Positions 43,205 to 53,180 are shown, numbered from the stretch's first letter. The stretch: 64,000 nucleotides of DNA from Mucilaginibacter sp. (GCF_025362475.1 NZ_JANYGH010000038.1:1-64000); one strand, 5' to 3'. Numbers and translations: made by a program. The notes: generated by a model not told the origin, from the letters alone.

Positions 43205-43771
43205 TCAAAAAAACAACAAATAACTCACATGCTTCAGCGTTTGCCTTAGCTTTTCAAGGGCGATACTTACCTGGCGTTCTACAGTTTTGGGCGAAATATT
43301 AAGCTGGCTGGCAATCTCTTTATACTTCATATCGCTAAAGCGGCTCAGTACAAAAATTTCGCGGCACTTTTCGGGGAGGGTGTTAATGGCAGCTTTTATC
43401 TGGCGAGCCAGCTCCTTTTCTTCGTAGCCATTTTCTACAGTGCTGCGCACTTCATCAAACAGGTCATTTTTTTCAAGGTAGCTAACGTATAGGTTCTCTA
43501 TCTTTTGGTGCTTTAAATAATTAAGGCTGCGGTTTTGCACCATCTTATATAGATATGAACTTACCGATGTTGAAAAAGTAACCTCGTGCCCCTTCTCCCA
43601 CAAATCAGTAAATACATCAGCCACTATCTCTTCGGCAACCGACAGGTCATTCACAAAACGATTGGCAAAAAGGGTAAGGCGGGTGTAATGAAGTTTAAAT
43701 AAAACTTCAAACGCCCGGGCATCACCCTGCGTGAGTTTTGTAATTAAGGCGTCGGCGGGTTTGGTAATCAT
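43205..43771 (-). CDS. ECF-type RNA polymerase sigma factor (FecI-like)
   Basis: 188 aa sigma-70 family factor of the extracytoplasmic type. Region 2 is FKLHYTRLTLFANRFVNDLSVAEEIVADVFTDLW; region 4 is the helix-turn-helix KYKEIASQLNISPKTVERQVSIALEKLR. In Bacteroidota such factors are held by a FecR anti-sigma and turn on a SusC/SusD locus when the STN domain of SusC senses substrate. Here sigma and fecR are divergent, separated by 243 bases, where most loci have them in one direction. Confidence 0.93.
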   Translation of the reverse strand: MITKPADALITKLTQGDARAFEVLFKLHYTRLTLFANRFVNDLSVAEEIVADVFTDLWEKGHEVTFSTSVSSYLYKMVQNRSLNYLKHQKIENLYVSYLEKNDLFDEVRSTVENGYEEKELARQIKAAINTLPEKCREIFVLSRFSDMKYKEIASQLNISPKTVERQVSIALEKLRQTLKHVSYLLFF

Positions 43772-44014
43772 CTATTCATATTACAAGTAAAATGAAATAC
43801 TTTTTAAAAAACTTTAACAAGTTAGCGATTAAAATTTGAAAGATTCAAATTTAATATGGAAATAATGATAAGCTAATGTACAAAAATTCTGTGTTAACAA
43901 CGTTGTGCGCAATTAGCGGGTGGCTTTTTGTGATATCCCCCAATTTAATGAAAAAATATTTTCAAAGTGCTTGAGGGTATTCGCTTTTTCAATTGTCTTG
44001 TAATCATAATAAGA

Positions 44015-45076
44015 ATGGACAACGAAGAGATAAAACTTTTACTGGTAAAGTATATAACCCGCGAAGCCGATGAAAAGGAGACCGCGCAGGTAAGGGAATG
44101 GGTAAGCGCGCACCCGGAGAATGAACAGTATTTTGCACAGTTGTATGAAACCTGGCAAAATATGCTGTACCTGCAGCCGGGAGTGGTGAATGAGGAAAAA
44201 GCCTTTGATAAATTTGCTTTGGCAACAATACCGCAAGAGGCAAAATATGTGAGGCTAAAAGTGTGGAGTAAGGTAGCCGCTGTGGTAGCCATGTTTGGCG
44301 TGCTTACAGCGTTGCTGGTAAACCATTACTCACAAAATATTCAGCGTGTAAGGCAGGTATCGGTTAAAAATGGCGGCATCAAAAAAATAATTTTAAATGA
44401 TGGTACCATTGTTTGGTTAAACGCAGGGAGCAAGCTTAATTACAGTACTAATTTTAATAAAACCAACCGCACGGTTTACCTGGAGGGCGAAGCTTTTTTT
44501 GAGATAGCTCCGGGAAAAAAAACTATTCCTTTTTTGGTTAACACTAAAAATTATACCATCAGGGATATCGGTACAAAATTTAACCTGAAGGCTTATCCTA
44601 ACGATTCGTTTTTTGAAACAACAGTGGTAAAAGGAGAAGTATCAGTTGAGGGCAATGTAGATAACAACGCCAATGAAATGAGCCGTATTTATGTGAAACC
44701 ACAACAGGTGCTCAGGATCTTTTATCCCAAAGCAGAGCGATACGCGGCAAAACAGGATGATAAAGAGCTAAAAAACCTGAACGAGATACAGGTGCTGCAG
44801 GTGGATTCGGCGAAGCTGAACCGGTATGATGGATGGAAGGATGATTTGCTGGTGTTTGATGGCAATACGCTTGATGAGATCTCCAGGGTTTTGGAGCGCA
44901 GGTACAATGTAAAAATTATGATGGATGATACCGTGCTGCAAAACATCCGCTACTCTGGCAGCTTTAAAAATGTGGCCAGTATTGATAAGGTTCTGGAGTT
45001 AATTAAAGGCAATACGGCTATCAACTATGCTATAACGGGTAACACTGTAAATATTACTAAAAACAATAAAAACTAA
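44015..45076 (+). CDS. FecR-family anti-sigma factor
   Basis: 353 aa from the ATG at 44015 (MDNEEIKLLLVKYITREADEKE, the usual FecR cytoplasmic start); an upstream in-frame ATG adds 16 residues that do not fit. A membrane helix (KVAAVVAMFGVLTALLV, about 71-88) separates the cytoplasmic anti-sigma part from a periplasmic FecR domain (LNDGTIVWLNAGSKLNYSTNF, TVYLEGEAFFEI) and a C-terminal DUF4974/STN-interacting part ending YAITGNTVNITK. It precedes SusC and is divergent from the sigma gene. Confidence 0.93.
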   Translation: MDNEEIKLLLVKYITREADEKETAQVREWVSAHPENEQYFAQLYETWQNMLYLQPGVVNEEKAFDKFALATIPQEAKYVRLKVWSKVAAVVAMFGVLTALLVNHYSQNIQRVRQVSVKNGGIKKIILNDGTIVWLNAGSKLNYSTNFNKTNRTVYLEGEAFFEIAPGKKTIPFLVNTKNYTIRDIGTKFNLKAYPNDSFFETTVVKGEVSVEGNVDNNANEMSRIYVKPQQVLRIFYPKAERYAAKQDDKELKNLNEIQVLQVDSAKLNRYDGWKDDLLVFDGNTLDEISRVLERRYNVKIMMDDTVLQNIRYSGSFKNVASIDKVLELIKGNTAINYAITGNTVNITKNNKN

Positions 45077-45236
45077 TCAGCTAATCTTAAAAATTAAAAA
45101 ACAAACTATGATAAAAAACTAACGCTCTCTTTCAAAATAAAAAACCCGAAGTGCGCTAACACCCGGGTCCTATAAATCAATAGCTAATACCCTACGCTTG
45201 GGGAAGCATCGTATTAACTAATTAAAACACAAATTT

Positions 45237-48200
45237 ATGATAAATTTTGACAGAAAATCTGTAATGGCTGTGCGTGCATGGCAAAAAACGATTAAAATTA
45301 TGAAGCTTGTAACTGTTTTACTCTTAACGGGAATAATGCAAATACACGCTGCCGCTTACTCGCAAAATGTTTACAACTTTAGTGTGAACAATATATCTGT
45401 TAAACAGATGTTTAAGCAGATTGAGAAAAGCAGCAAGTACACGGTTTTTTACCGGCTGGACCAGGTTAACGTAGATAAAAAGATCAACGTTGAACTACAG
45501 GATGCCAGTATTGAAACGGTAATGAACCATGTACTTAAAAATCAACAGCTCACCTTCCAGGTGGTGGATGATATCATTATTATTAAACCAACAGATGGGG
45601 AGGCCATTGTTACCCTTACGGTAACAGGTACAGTTACCGATGCTGCCGGCGCGCCATTGCCGGGAGTAAGTATAAAGCTTAAGGGAAGTACCTTAGGTAC
45701 GGTTACCAATATTGATGGTAAGTATAGCTTAACGCTGCCCGATGGTACCGGATCACTTCTTTTTAACTTTTTGGGTTTTACACCCCAGGAGATAGCTGTT
45801 AACGGGAAAACCATCATCAACGTAAAATTGGTAGAGGAGTCAAAGGCCCTCAACGAGGTAGTTGTGGTTGGTTATACCACCCAAAAGAAAAAGGATCTTA
45901 CCGGTGCCGTGGCTGTTGTAAATGTTAAAGATTTAAATAAGCAGGCTTCATCATCAGTAAACAGCCAGTTGCAGGGCCAGGCATCTGGTGTTACAGTAAC
46001 AGGCTCGGGCCAGCCGGGCGAAGAACCCCAGGTACACATCAGGGGGTTTAACACATTTGGGGATAATACGCCATTGTACGTGGTGGATGGTATGGAAACT
46101 TATGATGTAAGTACCATTAACCCCAATGATGTGGAATCGTTACAGGTGTTAAAGGATGCAAGTTCGGCCTCTATATACGGAGCCAGGGCGGCAAACGGGG
46201 TTATCATCATTACCACTAAAAGAGGTAAGGGTAAAGTGAGTGTACAATACGATGCTTATTATGGCACACAGGTGCCAAAAGGAGGCAACGTTTGGAATAC
46301 GCTTAACCCGCAGCAGATGGCCAACCTGCAGTTAACAGCACAAAAAAACTCGGGTATTACTGATCTCCAGGATCCGTTGTATAATCCTTCGGGCACCGGA
46401 ACAACCTTTACACTGCCTGATTATATAACACCCGCCGGGGCCAAAGAAGGCGATCCATCGGTAAATCCTTCAAAATACTATGTCAATCCTTTTTATACAT
46501 CGCCCAACGACTATAATAATTTTTACAGGATAACAAGAGCCAATAAAGCCGGTACAGACTGGTATCACGAGCTGTTTAAAACCGCGCCGATAGAAAGTCA
46601 TAACTTAACATTAAGTGGCAGTACCGAGCAGGCAAACTACCTGTTTTCGCTTAACTATTTTAATCAGCAGGGTACGTTGATAGATACCTATCTTAAACGA
46701 TACACACTACGCTCAAACACCAACTTTAATATAACCAAACACATCAGGGTAGGCGAAAACCTGTCATATTCCATTACCAGAACGCCACAGGTAGCCGCGG
46801 CCAACCATGCACAGATCACCGCCAACAGTCCGGATGGTGTTATCGCTATGGGCTTGAGAGAGCAGCCAATAATCCCGGTTTATGATATAAAAGGTAATTA
46901 TGCCGGTAGTTATGGTACCGGCCTGGGCGATGCCAATAACCCGGTGGCTATACAGCAGCGCACCAAAAACAATGGTTCTACAGCTTACCGCCTGTTGGGT
47001 AACATGTTTGCCGAAGCGGATATTTTTAAGGGGCTTACCCTGCGTACCAGTTTTGGAGGCGATATCACCAATAGCAACGACCACGCGTTTACCTATCCAA
47101 CCTATGAAAACGTTGAAAATTCTCTCATAAACAGCTATAACGAAAACTCTGCCAATAGTTACAGTTATAACTGGACCAATACCCTAACCTATCAAAAAAT
47201 CTTCGGGAAGCATAATCTTAACGTTGTGGTAGGTACCGAGTCGGTTGAAACGTATGATAAAAGCCTTGGAGGCAGTATACAGGGCTTTTATAATTTTGAT
47301 CCTGATTATGTGAACCTTTCGACAGGTACAACAAACAAAAACAATTACAGTAGTAAAAGCTCCACATCGTTGTTGTCTGAATTTGCGCGTCTTGATTATA
47401 TTTATGATAACAAATACCTGTTTAACGCAACCATTCGCCGCGATGGTTCATCAAAATTCCCTGTAGACCAACGCTACGGTTATTTCCCGGCATTTAGTGC
47501 GGGCTGGCGTATATCACAGGAAAGTTTTCTTAAAGATGCAAAATGGCTTACCGATCTTAAAGTGAGAGGTGGCTGGGGTATAATGGGTAACCAGATTAAT
47601 ATGGGATCAAAGGATGCTTATACCACCTTTGGTACTAATATTGGCCAGTCATATTATCCCTTAGATGGTAACTCCGCACTATTGCCGGGCTTTTACCAGG
47701 ATCAGATAGCCAACCCTCATGCTTTATGGGAAAAGGATATCAACTCCAACTTTGGGTTTGATGCTACCATACTTGATGGTAAAATAGCAATAACAGCCGA
47801 TTACTATCGTAAGGATATAAAGGATCTTTTATACGCCGCCACGCAATTAGGCACGGCCGGTAACGGGCAGGTACCCGCTCAAAACGTGGGTAAAATGAAA
47901 ACTGAAGGTCTTGATATATCTGTAACCGGCAACATCAGAGCGAGCAAAGACCTTAATTTTAGCGCTACCGGTACTATAACTACTTACAATAACAAAATAT
48001 TAAAAGTATCTGATGACAGAACCTATTTTGTAGGTGATGCCACAAGCCGTTTTGATAGCCCAATTACCAGGAGCGCCGTGGGCCACTCATTAGGTGAATT
48101 TTACGGATACCAGGTAGTAGGCTTTTGGAATAACCAGGGCCAGATTGATGCCGCCGATGCCAGCGCTCAAAAAATAAGTAATGATCCAAATGCGGTTTAC

Positions 48201-48797
48201 CAATCAGATACAAAGGTGGGCCGCTTCAGGTATAAAGATGTAAATGGCGATGGTATAATTACCGATGCTGACCGTACATTTATTGGCAATCCTAACCCTA
48301 AGGTTACTGCCGGGCTAAACCTGGGTGTAAATTATAAAAACTTTGATGCCAGCATATTTCTTTATGGCTCATTCGGCAACAAATTGTGGAACAGTGTTAA
48401 ATACTGGAGAGACTTTTATGCTTCATTTGGAACAGCTAAAAGCTACACCGCCCTTAATGATTCATGGACCCCGACGCATCAAAATGCAAAGGCTCCTATA
48501 CAGGAATTGGATGCATCAACCAGCAGCGGCGCAACACCCAACTCGTATTTTGTTGAAAACGGAACCTATGTGCGTATGCGTAACGCGCAAATTGGCTACA
48601 CATTTAATATTAACAGTTTAAAAAAGGTTGGTGTTCAAAAGTTAAGGATATATGTATCGGCAACCAACCTGTTTACTTTAACCGGTTACAGCGGGATTGA
48701 CCCCGAGCTAAGTGGTAATACCAAAGACTTTGGTATTGACGAAGGCAGCTATGCCAGTCCACGTACATTTTTATTCGGAGTTAATTTTTCATTATAA
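45237..48797 (+). CDS. SusC/RagA-family TonB-dependent outer-membrane transporter
   Basis: 1186 aa. A signal region is followed by an STN domain (about 48-112, FSVNNISVKQMFKQIEKSSKYTVFYRLDQ), a carboxypeptidase-regulatory-like domain (about 128-205, GTVTDAAGAPLPGVSIKLKGS), a TonB box region (LNEVVVVGYTTQKKKDLTGAV), the plug (IYGARAANGVIIITTKRG) and a C-terminal beta-barrel. The STN domain marks it as a sensor-transporter that signals to FecR and the sigma factor next to it. It pairs with the SusD-like gene 22 bases downstream to import an oligosaccharide or glycopeptide of unknown kind. Confidence 0.96.
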   Translation: MINFDRKSVMAVRAWQKTIKIMKLVTVLLLTGIMQIHAAAYSQNVYNFSVNNISVKQMFKQIEKSSKYTVFYRLDQVNVDKKINVELQDASIETVMNHVLKNQQLTFQVVDDIIIIKPTDGEAIVTLTVTGTVTDAAGAPLPGVSIKLKGSTLGTVTNIDGKYSLTLPDGTGSLLFNFLGFTPQEIAVNGKTIINVKLVEESKALNEVVVVGYTTQKKKDLTGAVAVVNVKDLNKQASSSVNSQLQGQASGVTVTGSGQPGEEPQVHIRGFNTFGDNTPLYVVDGMETYDVSTINPNDVESLQVLKDASSASIYGARAANGVIIITTKRGKGKVSVQYDAYYGTQVPKGGNVWNTLNPQQMANLQLTAQKNSGITDLQDPLYNPSGTGTTFTLPDYITPAGAKEGDPSVNPSKYYVNPFYTSPNDYNNFYRITRANKAGTDWYHELFKTAPIESHNLTLSGSTEQANYLFSLNYFNQQGTLIDTYLKRYTLRSNTNFNITKHIRVGENLSYSITRTPQVAAANHAQITANSPDGVIAMGLREQPIIPVYDIKGNYAGSYGTGLGDANNPVAIQQRTKNNGSTAYRLLGNMFAEADIFKGLTLRTSFGGDITNSNDHAFTYPTYENVENSLINSYNENSANSYSYNWTNTLTYQKIFGKHNLNVVVGTESVETYDKSLGGSIQGFYNFDPDYVNLSTGTTNKNNYSSKSSTSLLSEFARLDYIYDNKYLFNATIRRDGSSKFPVDQRYGYFPAFSAGWRISQESFLKDAKWLTDLKVRGGWGIMGNQINMGSKDAYTTFGTNIGQSYYPLDGNSALLPGFYQDQIANPHALWEKDINSNFGFDATILDGKIAITADYYRKDIKDLLYAATQLGTAGNGQVPAQNVGKMKTEGLDISVTGNIRASKDLNFSATGTITTYNNKILKVSDDRTYFVGDATSRFDSPITRSAVGHSLGEFYGYQVVGFWNNQGQIDAADASAQKISNDPNAVYQSDTKVGRFRYKDVNGDGIITDADRTFIGNPNPKVTAGLNLGVNYKNFDASIFLYGSFGNKLWNSVKYWRDFYASFGTAKSYTALNDSWTPTHQNAKAPIQELDASTSSGATPNSYFVENGTYVRMRNAQIGYTFNINSLKKVGVQKLRIYVSATNLFTLTGYSGIDPELSGNTKDFGIDEGSYASPRTFLFGVNFSL

Positions 48798-48819
48798 CAA
48801 CAGCATTAAAAGTATTACA

Positions 48820-50601
48820 ATGAAAGCAAAAAAATATTTCAGCATCATGTTGTTCAGCGTTTTGGCTCTTGGTGCATGTAAGAAAACATTTCTTGATAAA
48901 CCAATTACAGGTGCGCTTGAGCCGCAGTTTTTGGAAACAGAAGCAGGAGCTAATGAGCTGCTTGTAGGCGCTTATGCCGTTTTAGACGGGCAGCAGGGTG
49001 GGGATGCGGCTATAGGCGGCGGCGGAGCCTGGGAGGCATCGCCTGATAATTGGATATATGGAGGAGTTGCGGGTGGTGATGCTTCAAAGGGAAGTATTGC
49101 CGGCGATCAGCAGCCCATTGAACCTATCCTGAAGTATAACCCCGATGCGAGCAACGGCTTTTTTGATAGTAAATGGAGGGCCGATTTTGAAGGCGTTTCA
49201 AGAACCAATAACACTATTAAAATAACAGGAAAGGTTGCCGTAATTACTGCCGCGGCAAAAACCAATATATTGGCCCAGGCAAAGTTTTTACGGGGGCATT
49301 ATTATTTCGATCTGAAAAAGATGTTTAATAATGTGCCTTATCTTGATGAAACCACAACGGATATCAATCAGCCCAACACAACTGATATTTGGCCAAAAAT
49401 TGAAGCTGATTTTAAATACGCGTATGATAATTTGCCTAATACGCAGGATAATGTTGGCCGTGCCAACAAGTGGGCCGCGGGTGCTTATTTAGCAAAAACA
49501 TATTTATATGAACATAAATATGCCGAGGCAAAAGTGGTTTTTGACGCTGTTATAGGCCACGGTGTAACCGCTTTGGGGCAAAAGTATACGTTGAACACTA
49601 GGTTTAATGATAATTTTAGGGCGGCAACCAATAACAGCGCCGAGTCTGTTTTTGCGGTTCAGGCAGCTGCCAATACAGATCCGGGTGGCCCTTCAAATGC
49701 CAACAATGGCGATATGCTGAATTTTCCTTACGGTAATAGCAGTCCGTTTAGTTGCTGCGGTTTTTATCAGCCTTCCATTGATCTGGCAAACCATTTCCGC
49801 ACAAATGCGGTTACCGGCTTACCATACCTTGACGATTATAACAGCCATGCGTTAAAAACGGATATGGGCATTGCCGCCGATGGAGATTTTACCCCCGAGG
49901 CCGGAACAGTAGATCCGCGGTTAGACTGGACGGTTGGTCGCAGAGGCATTCCTTTTCTTGACTGGGGCTTACACCCGGGTACCGATTGGATAAGGGATCA
50001 GCAGTACGCGGGCCCTTACTCGCCCATTAAAAATGTTTACGGTCAGGCCGAGCAAACTACCAATGGTGATAATACATCATGGGCTCCAGGCTCTGGCATC
50101 AATTATAACCTGATCCGTTATGCCGATGTATTGCTCATGGCTGCCGAAGTTGAAGCACAACTTGGTAATTTTGATAAGGCAGAAAGTTATGTTAATATGG
50201 TGCGCAACCGGGCTGCTAATACAACAGGGTGGGTGCATAGTTATAAAAACGATGATAACCCTACCGCGGGTTTTACCAATACGCCTGCTGCAAATTATAA
50301 AGTGAGCCCTTATTTGCCCGGTGCTTTTGCAAGTAAGGATTTTGCACTTAAAGCCATTTATTTTGAGCGGAAAATTGAGTTAGCCATGGAAGGTCATCGC
50401 TTTTTTGACCTGGTAAGATGGGGTATTGCTGATACAGAGCTTAATGCCTATATCGCTTATCAAAGTACACTAACCAATGATGTTAAAGGGGGCAAATTTG
50501 TGAAAGGGAAAAGCGAATACTACCCAATTCCACTTACCGAGATTGACCTGAGCGCGAAAGGTGGCGCCCCTGTACTTAAACAAAATCCAGGATACCATTA
50601 A
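48820..50601 (+). CDS. SusD/RagB-family nutrient-binding lipoprotein
   Basis: 593 aa from the ATG at 48820, where a lipoprotein signal starts (KAKKYFSIMLFSVLALGAC, lipid Cys at residue 20); an open frame further upstream overlaps susC and is not used. The mature protein has the SusD pattern: KTFLDKPITG near the lipid Cys, an N-terminal TPR-like helical part (FLRGHYYFDLKKMFNNVPYL), and the C-terminal blocks NLIRYADVLLMAAEVEAQLGN and ERKIELAMEGHRFFDLVRWG. It forms the lid of the SusC channel. A hairpin follows directly. Confidence 0.96.
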   Translation: MKAKKYFSIMLFSVLALGACKKTFLDKPITGALEPQFLETEAGANELLVGAYAVLDGQQGGDAAIGGGGAWEASPDNWIYGGVAGGDASKGSIAGDQQPIEPILKYNPDASNGFFDSKWRADFEGVSRTNNTIKITGKVAVITAAAKTNILAQAKFLRGHYYFDLKKMFNNVPYLDETTTDINQPNTTDIWPKIEADFKYAYDNLPNTQDNVGRANKWAAGAYLAKTYLYEHKYAEAKVVFDAVIGHGVTALGQKYTLNTRFNDNFRAATNNSAESVFAVQAAANTDPGGPSNANNGDMLNFPYGNSSPFSCCGFYQPSIDLANHFRTNAVTGLPYLDDYNSHALKTDMGIAADGDFTPEAGTVDPRLDWTVGRRGIPFLDWGLHPGTDWIRDQQYAGPYSPIKNVYGQAEQTTNGDNTSWAPGSGINYNLIRYADVLLMAAEVEAQLGNFDKAESYVNMVRNRAANTTGWVHSYKNDDNPTAGFTNTPAANYKVSPYLPGAFASKDFALKAIYFERKIELAMEGHRFFDLVRWGIADTELNAYIAYQSTLTNDVKGGKFVKGKSEYYPIPLTEIDLSAKGGAPVLKQNPGYH

Positions 50602-50608
50602 TTAATGC

Positions 50609-50640
50609 TGCCGGGATAGCAATATCCCGGCATATTTTAT
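50609..50640 (+). terminator. Hairpin after the SusD-like gene
   Basis: TGCCGGGATA (50609-50618) pairs perfectly with TATCCCGGCA (50623-50632) around a 4-base loop, followed by a T-rich stretch. It could end most SusC/D transcripts and let part of them read through into the acetyltransferase gene. Confidence 0.75.
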
Positions 50641-50697
50641 AGACTACCGGGTATTGTTCCCTGCTGCAAACCGGTAAAAACTTTTTTAAACCAAAAC

Positions 50698-51828
50698 ATG
50701 AACAAATCATCAACACGATTTTTATCGCTGGATGTATTTAGAGGGATGACCATATGCTTTATGATCATTGTAAATACACCCGGTAGCGGTGCGCAGGCAT
50801 TTTCGCCATTGGAACATGCGGCCTGGCATGGTTTTACACCTACCGACCTGGTTTTTCCTTCATTTTTATTCGCCGTTGGTAATGCCATGAGCTTTTCTAT
50901 GAAACGCTACCTGGAAATGGGTAACGCAGCGGTGCTAGCGAAAATATTTAAACGTACCCTGCTGATATTTTTAATAGGTTACCTGATGTATTGGTTCCCC
51001 TTCTTTAGCTTAGATAAGGGACATGTTGAGTTTTCGCCTATAAGCCATACCCGTATTATGGGGGTTTTGCAAAGGATAGCATTGTGCTATTGTTTTGCAT
51101 CACTCATGATCCATTTTCTGTCAAAACAATCGGTTATCATACTATCGGTATTGTTTTTAATTGGTTACTGGGTAATCCTACTGGTTTTTGGTGATCCATC
51201 AAATCCCTTGAGTATGACGGGGAACGCGGGTATCTTTCTTGATAAATTTGTATTAGGCGATAACCATCTGTATCATGGCGAGAAGATAGCTTTTGACCCC
51301 GAAGGTATATTGAGTACGCTACCGGCTATTGTTAACGTAGTTGTTGGTTATTATGCCGGGAAGTTTATTCAACAAAAGGGCAAGGGATATGATGTGATAT
51401 CTAAAATGTTGCTGATGGGCTGCCTGTTCATATTCCTGGCCTTGTGCTGGAATATGGTATTCCCAATCAACAAAAAGCTGTGGAGCAGCTCATTTGTACT
51501 GGTTACAACCGGACTCGACCTGGTGATCCTTTCTTTCCTGGTTTATGCCCTCGAAATAAACGATTGGAACAAAGGTAACTGGACCCGTTTCTTTACCATT
51601 TTAGGTAAAAATCCGCTGCCAATTTATGTACTGTCAGAAACGCTGGTTATCTTTTTTTACATGTTCACGGTAAAGGGCGGCAGTTTATACGGCTGGATAA
51701 ATGATAATTTGTACCAGGTAATAGCGCCCGGCGCCATAGGCTCACTATTATTTGCTATCAGCTATATGCTTATATGTTGGAGCGTAGGTTGGCTGTTAGA
51801 TAAGAATAAGATCTATATCAGAGTTTAA
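50698..51828 (+). CDS. HGSNAT/NagX-like membrane acetyltransferase
   Basis: 376 aa integral membrane protein with about ten hydrophobic segments. The start RFLSLDVFRGMTICFMIIVN and the loop HAAWHGFTPTDLVFPSFLFAVG are the hallmark of the heparan-alpha-glucosaminide N-acetyltransferase (DUF5009/NagX) family, in which the His in the loop takes the acetyl group and passes it across the membrane to an amino sugar. Its place downstream of SusC/SusD suggests the locus takes up glucosamine-containing glycans (inference). A strong terminator follows. Confidence 0.88.
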   Translation: MNKSSTRFLSLDVFRGMTICFMIIVNTPGSGAQAFSPLEHAAWHGFTPTDLVFPSFLFAVGNAMSFSMKRYLEMGNAAVLAKIFKRTLLIFLIGYLMYWFPFFSLDKGHVEFSPISHTRIMGVLQRIALCYCFASLMIHFLSKQSVIILSVLFLIGYWVILLVFGDPSNPLSMTGNAGIFLDKFVLGDNHLYHGEKIAFDPEGILSTLPAIVNVVVGYYAGKFIQQKGKGYDVISKMLLMGCLFIFLALCWNMVFPINKKLWSSSFVLVTTGLDLVILSFLVYALEINDWNKGNWTRFFTILGKNPLPIYVLSETLVIFFYMFTVKGGSLYGWINDNLYQVIAPGAIGSLLFAISYMLICWSVGWLLDKNKIYIRV

Positions 51829-51854
51829 AAGATTTTTTTAATATCCCCTACAGC

Positions 51855-51887
51855 AGCGTGACCGTGAAAATGGTCGCGCTTTTTTTT
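51855..51887 (+). terminator. Terminator after the NagX-like gene
   Basis: AGCGTGACC (51855-51863) pairs with GGTCGCGCT (51872-51880) with one G-T pair, followed by eight T. Confidence 0.85.
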
Positions 51888-51902
51888 GCAAAAAAAACTT
51901 TT

Positions 51903-51995
51903 TGTCATCCTGAACGCAGTGAAGGATCTGTTGTTCGCCATGCTTCTTCGCCCTGTACAGGTCGGCGAATAGATCCTTCGTTCCTCAGGATGACA
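51903..51995 (+). repeat. Dispersed palindromic repeat, copy 3 (93 bp)
   Basis: Full-length copy with ends TGTCATCCTGAACGCAGTGA and CGTTCCTCAGGATGACA, an inner GTTCGCC/GGCGAAT pairing and the self-complementary CCTGTACAGG at the centre. Same family as 6219-6313 and 15280-15371. It lies between converging genes. Confidence 0.9.
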
Positions 51996-52091
51996 AACCT
52001 TTTAAAACGTCATTTCTACTTCAGCGTTTCGCGAAATTTTACAACTTATAATTGACGGATGGTGTATTTATTTTAGAGAGCCGCTAAAGTT

Positions 52092-52592
52092 CTATATCGC
52101 TAAATGATAGATACGGCCGGAGGCAGGAGCTTTATCAGTTACCTGGCCCAGGTATTTTTTGGATACCGATTTTGGCGCGAAACCAAAATCAACAACGGTA
52201 ACGTTAACCGTTCCATTGATGGATTTATCAGCGGGATTAAGCAAGCGGTAGGTATCGCCCCCGTAGCTAAAATAGTTATCGGCAACTTTGGTGTTATCAA
52301 AGTTGTATGTGGCTTTCAGGCTGTTTACCGAGAAGCCGGAATCTTGTACCTTTTTGCTGATATGCTCGAAGTTTACCGGTACATCATTTTTAAAAGTAAT
52401 AAGATAGGTATTGCGGATTAGGTCGGTTTTAATTTCGCTTACAAAAGGAAGTGCGCGTAAAGACTTTTCTGTTGTTTTGGCACAAAGAGCACAGGTAAGG
52501 CCGCTAACCTGCAACTCGGCTTTGATAAACTGTGCTTTGGCAAGGGTAGCAGACAGGGAAAACAGGATGATGAATATTTTGAGCGTTTTCAT
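52092..52592 (-). CDS. Secreted HMA-domain protein
   Basis: 166 aa with a signal peptide (KTLKIFIILFSLSATLAKA, then Q). The heavy-metal-associated domain follows at once: LQVSGLTCALCAKTTEKSLRALPFVSEI, with the metal-binding C-x-x-C (CALC) and the usual V/I-x-x strand order. HMA domains normally sit in cytoplasmic copper chaperones or P-type ATPases; here the domain is exported and continues into a 90-residue C-terminal beta region I cannot name. It is two bases downstream of the HYC_CC_PP-type gene on the minus strand. Confidence 0.85.
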   Translation of the reverse strand: MKTLKIFIILFSLSATLAKAQFIKAELQVSGLTCALCAKTTEKSLRALPFVSEIKTDLIRNTYLITFKNDVPVNFEHISKKVQDSGFSVNSLKATYNFDNTKVADNYFSYGGDTYRLLNPADKSINGTVNVTVVDFGFAPKSVSKKYLGQVTDKAPASGRIYHLAI

Positions 52593-52594
52593 TT

Positions 52595-53032
52595 TTAAAC
52601 TACTTTTTGAGATAAACCGAAAGTGAAATTGCCGGGGCGTTCAATTAATTTATCAGTTACGGAAAATGAAGGTTTGGATAAATGTTGCGGTACCTCGCGA
52701 GGGTTCGTCGGTTGGTTCCCTGTCAAAAACTTTCGCAAATACAGATTGCCGTGGTGAATAGAAAAGGTTTTAAAGGGTAACTGTGGTAGTGCAAACGCGA
52801 ATACTTTGCTAAAAAAAGATGTTGCTTCGTCGTGGAAAGTATCATTAATTTTTGGCTTAACCGGAGTGCGTTTGCAACAATTTGTCTTTCCTGTTGAACT
52901 ACAATTGATAACTGCCGTGTTTGTTTTTGCAGAAGCAGCCTTGCTGCCTACATAATGCAGATTAAGAGCAAAGCCCAATACCGTAACAGCGTACAGCACA
53001 GTTAGTAATATCGCTCCTGATCTTTTTAACAT
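52595..53032 (-). CDS. HYC_CC_PP-type small exported protein
   Basis: 145 aa with an N-terminal hydrophobic segment (about residues 5-24). The layout fits the HYC_CC_PP family of Bacteroidota: an H-Y-C motif after the helix, then a CC pair, then a Pro. Here the first motif reads LHYVGSK, with Val in place of Cys, and the pair is TNCCKRTPVK. The C-terminal half is unassigned. Co-transcribed with the HMA protein, so a metal-related role is plausible but not shown. Confidence 0.7.
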   Translation of the reverse strand: MLKRSGAILLTVLYAVTVLGFALNLHYVGSKAASAKTNTAVINCSSTGKTNCCKRTPVKPKINDTFHDEATSFFSKVFAFALPQLPFKTFSIHHGNLYLRKFLTGNQPTNPREVPQHLSKPSFSVTDKLIERPGNFTFGLSQKVV

Positions 53033-53101
53033 ATAACAAATGTAATTGATTAACTCATTGATTACAAATTGTTTTTTGTGTTATTATAATATCCGTAAAA
53101 T

Positions 53102-53131
53102 AAAAAACCCGGCCCTCGCGGCCAGGTTTTT
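53102..53131 (-). terminator. Terminator after the OmpA-like gene
   Basis: CC-GGCC and GGCC-GG arms with a 5-base loop between A and T tracts; on the minus strand it ends the OmpA gene. Confidence 0.75.
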
Positions 53132-53180
53132 ACAATTAACTTGATCTTTTATTATAACAATATATTATTGAAATTGCTTA

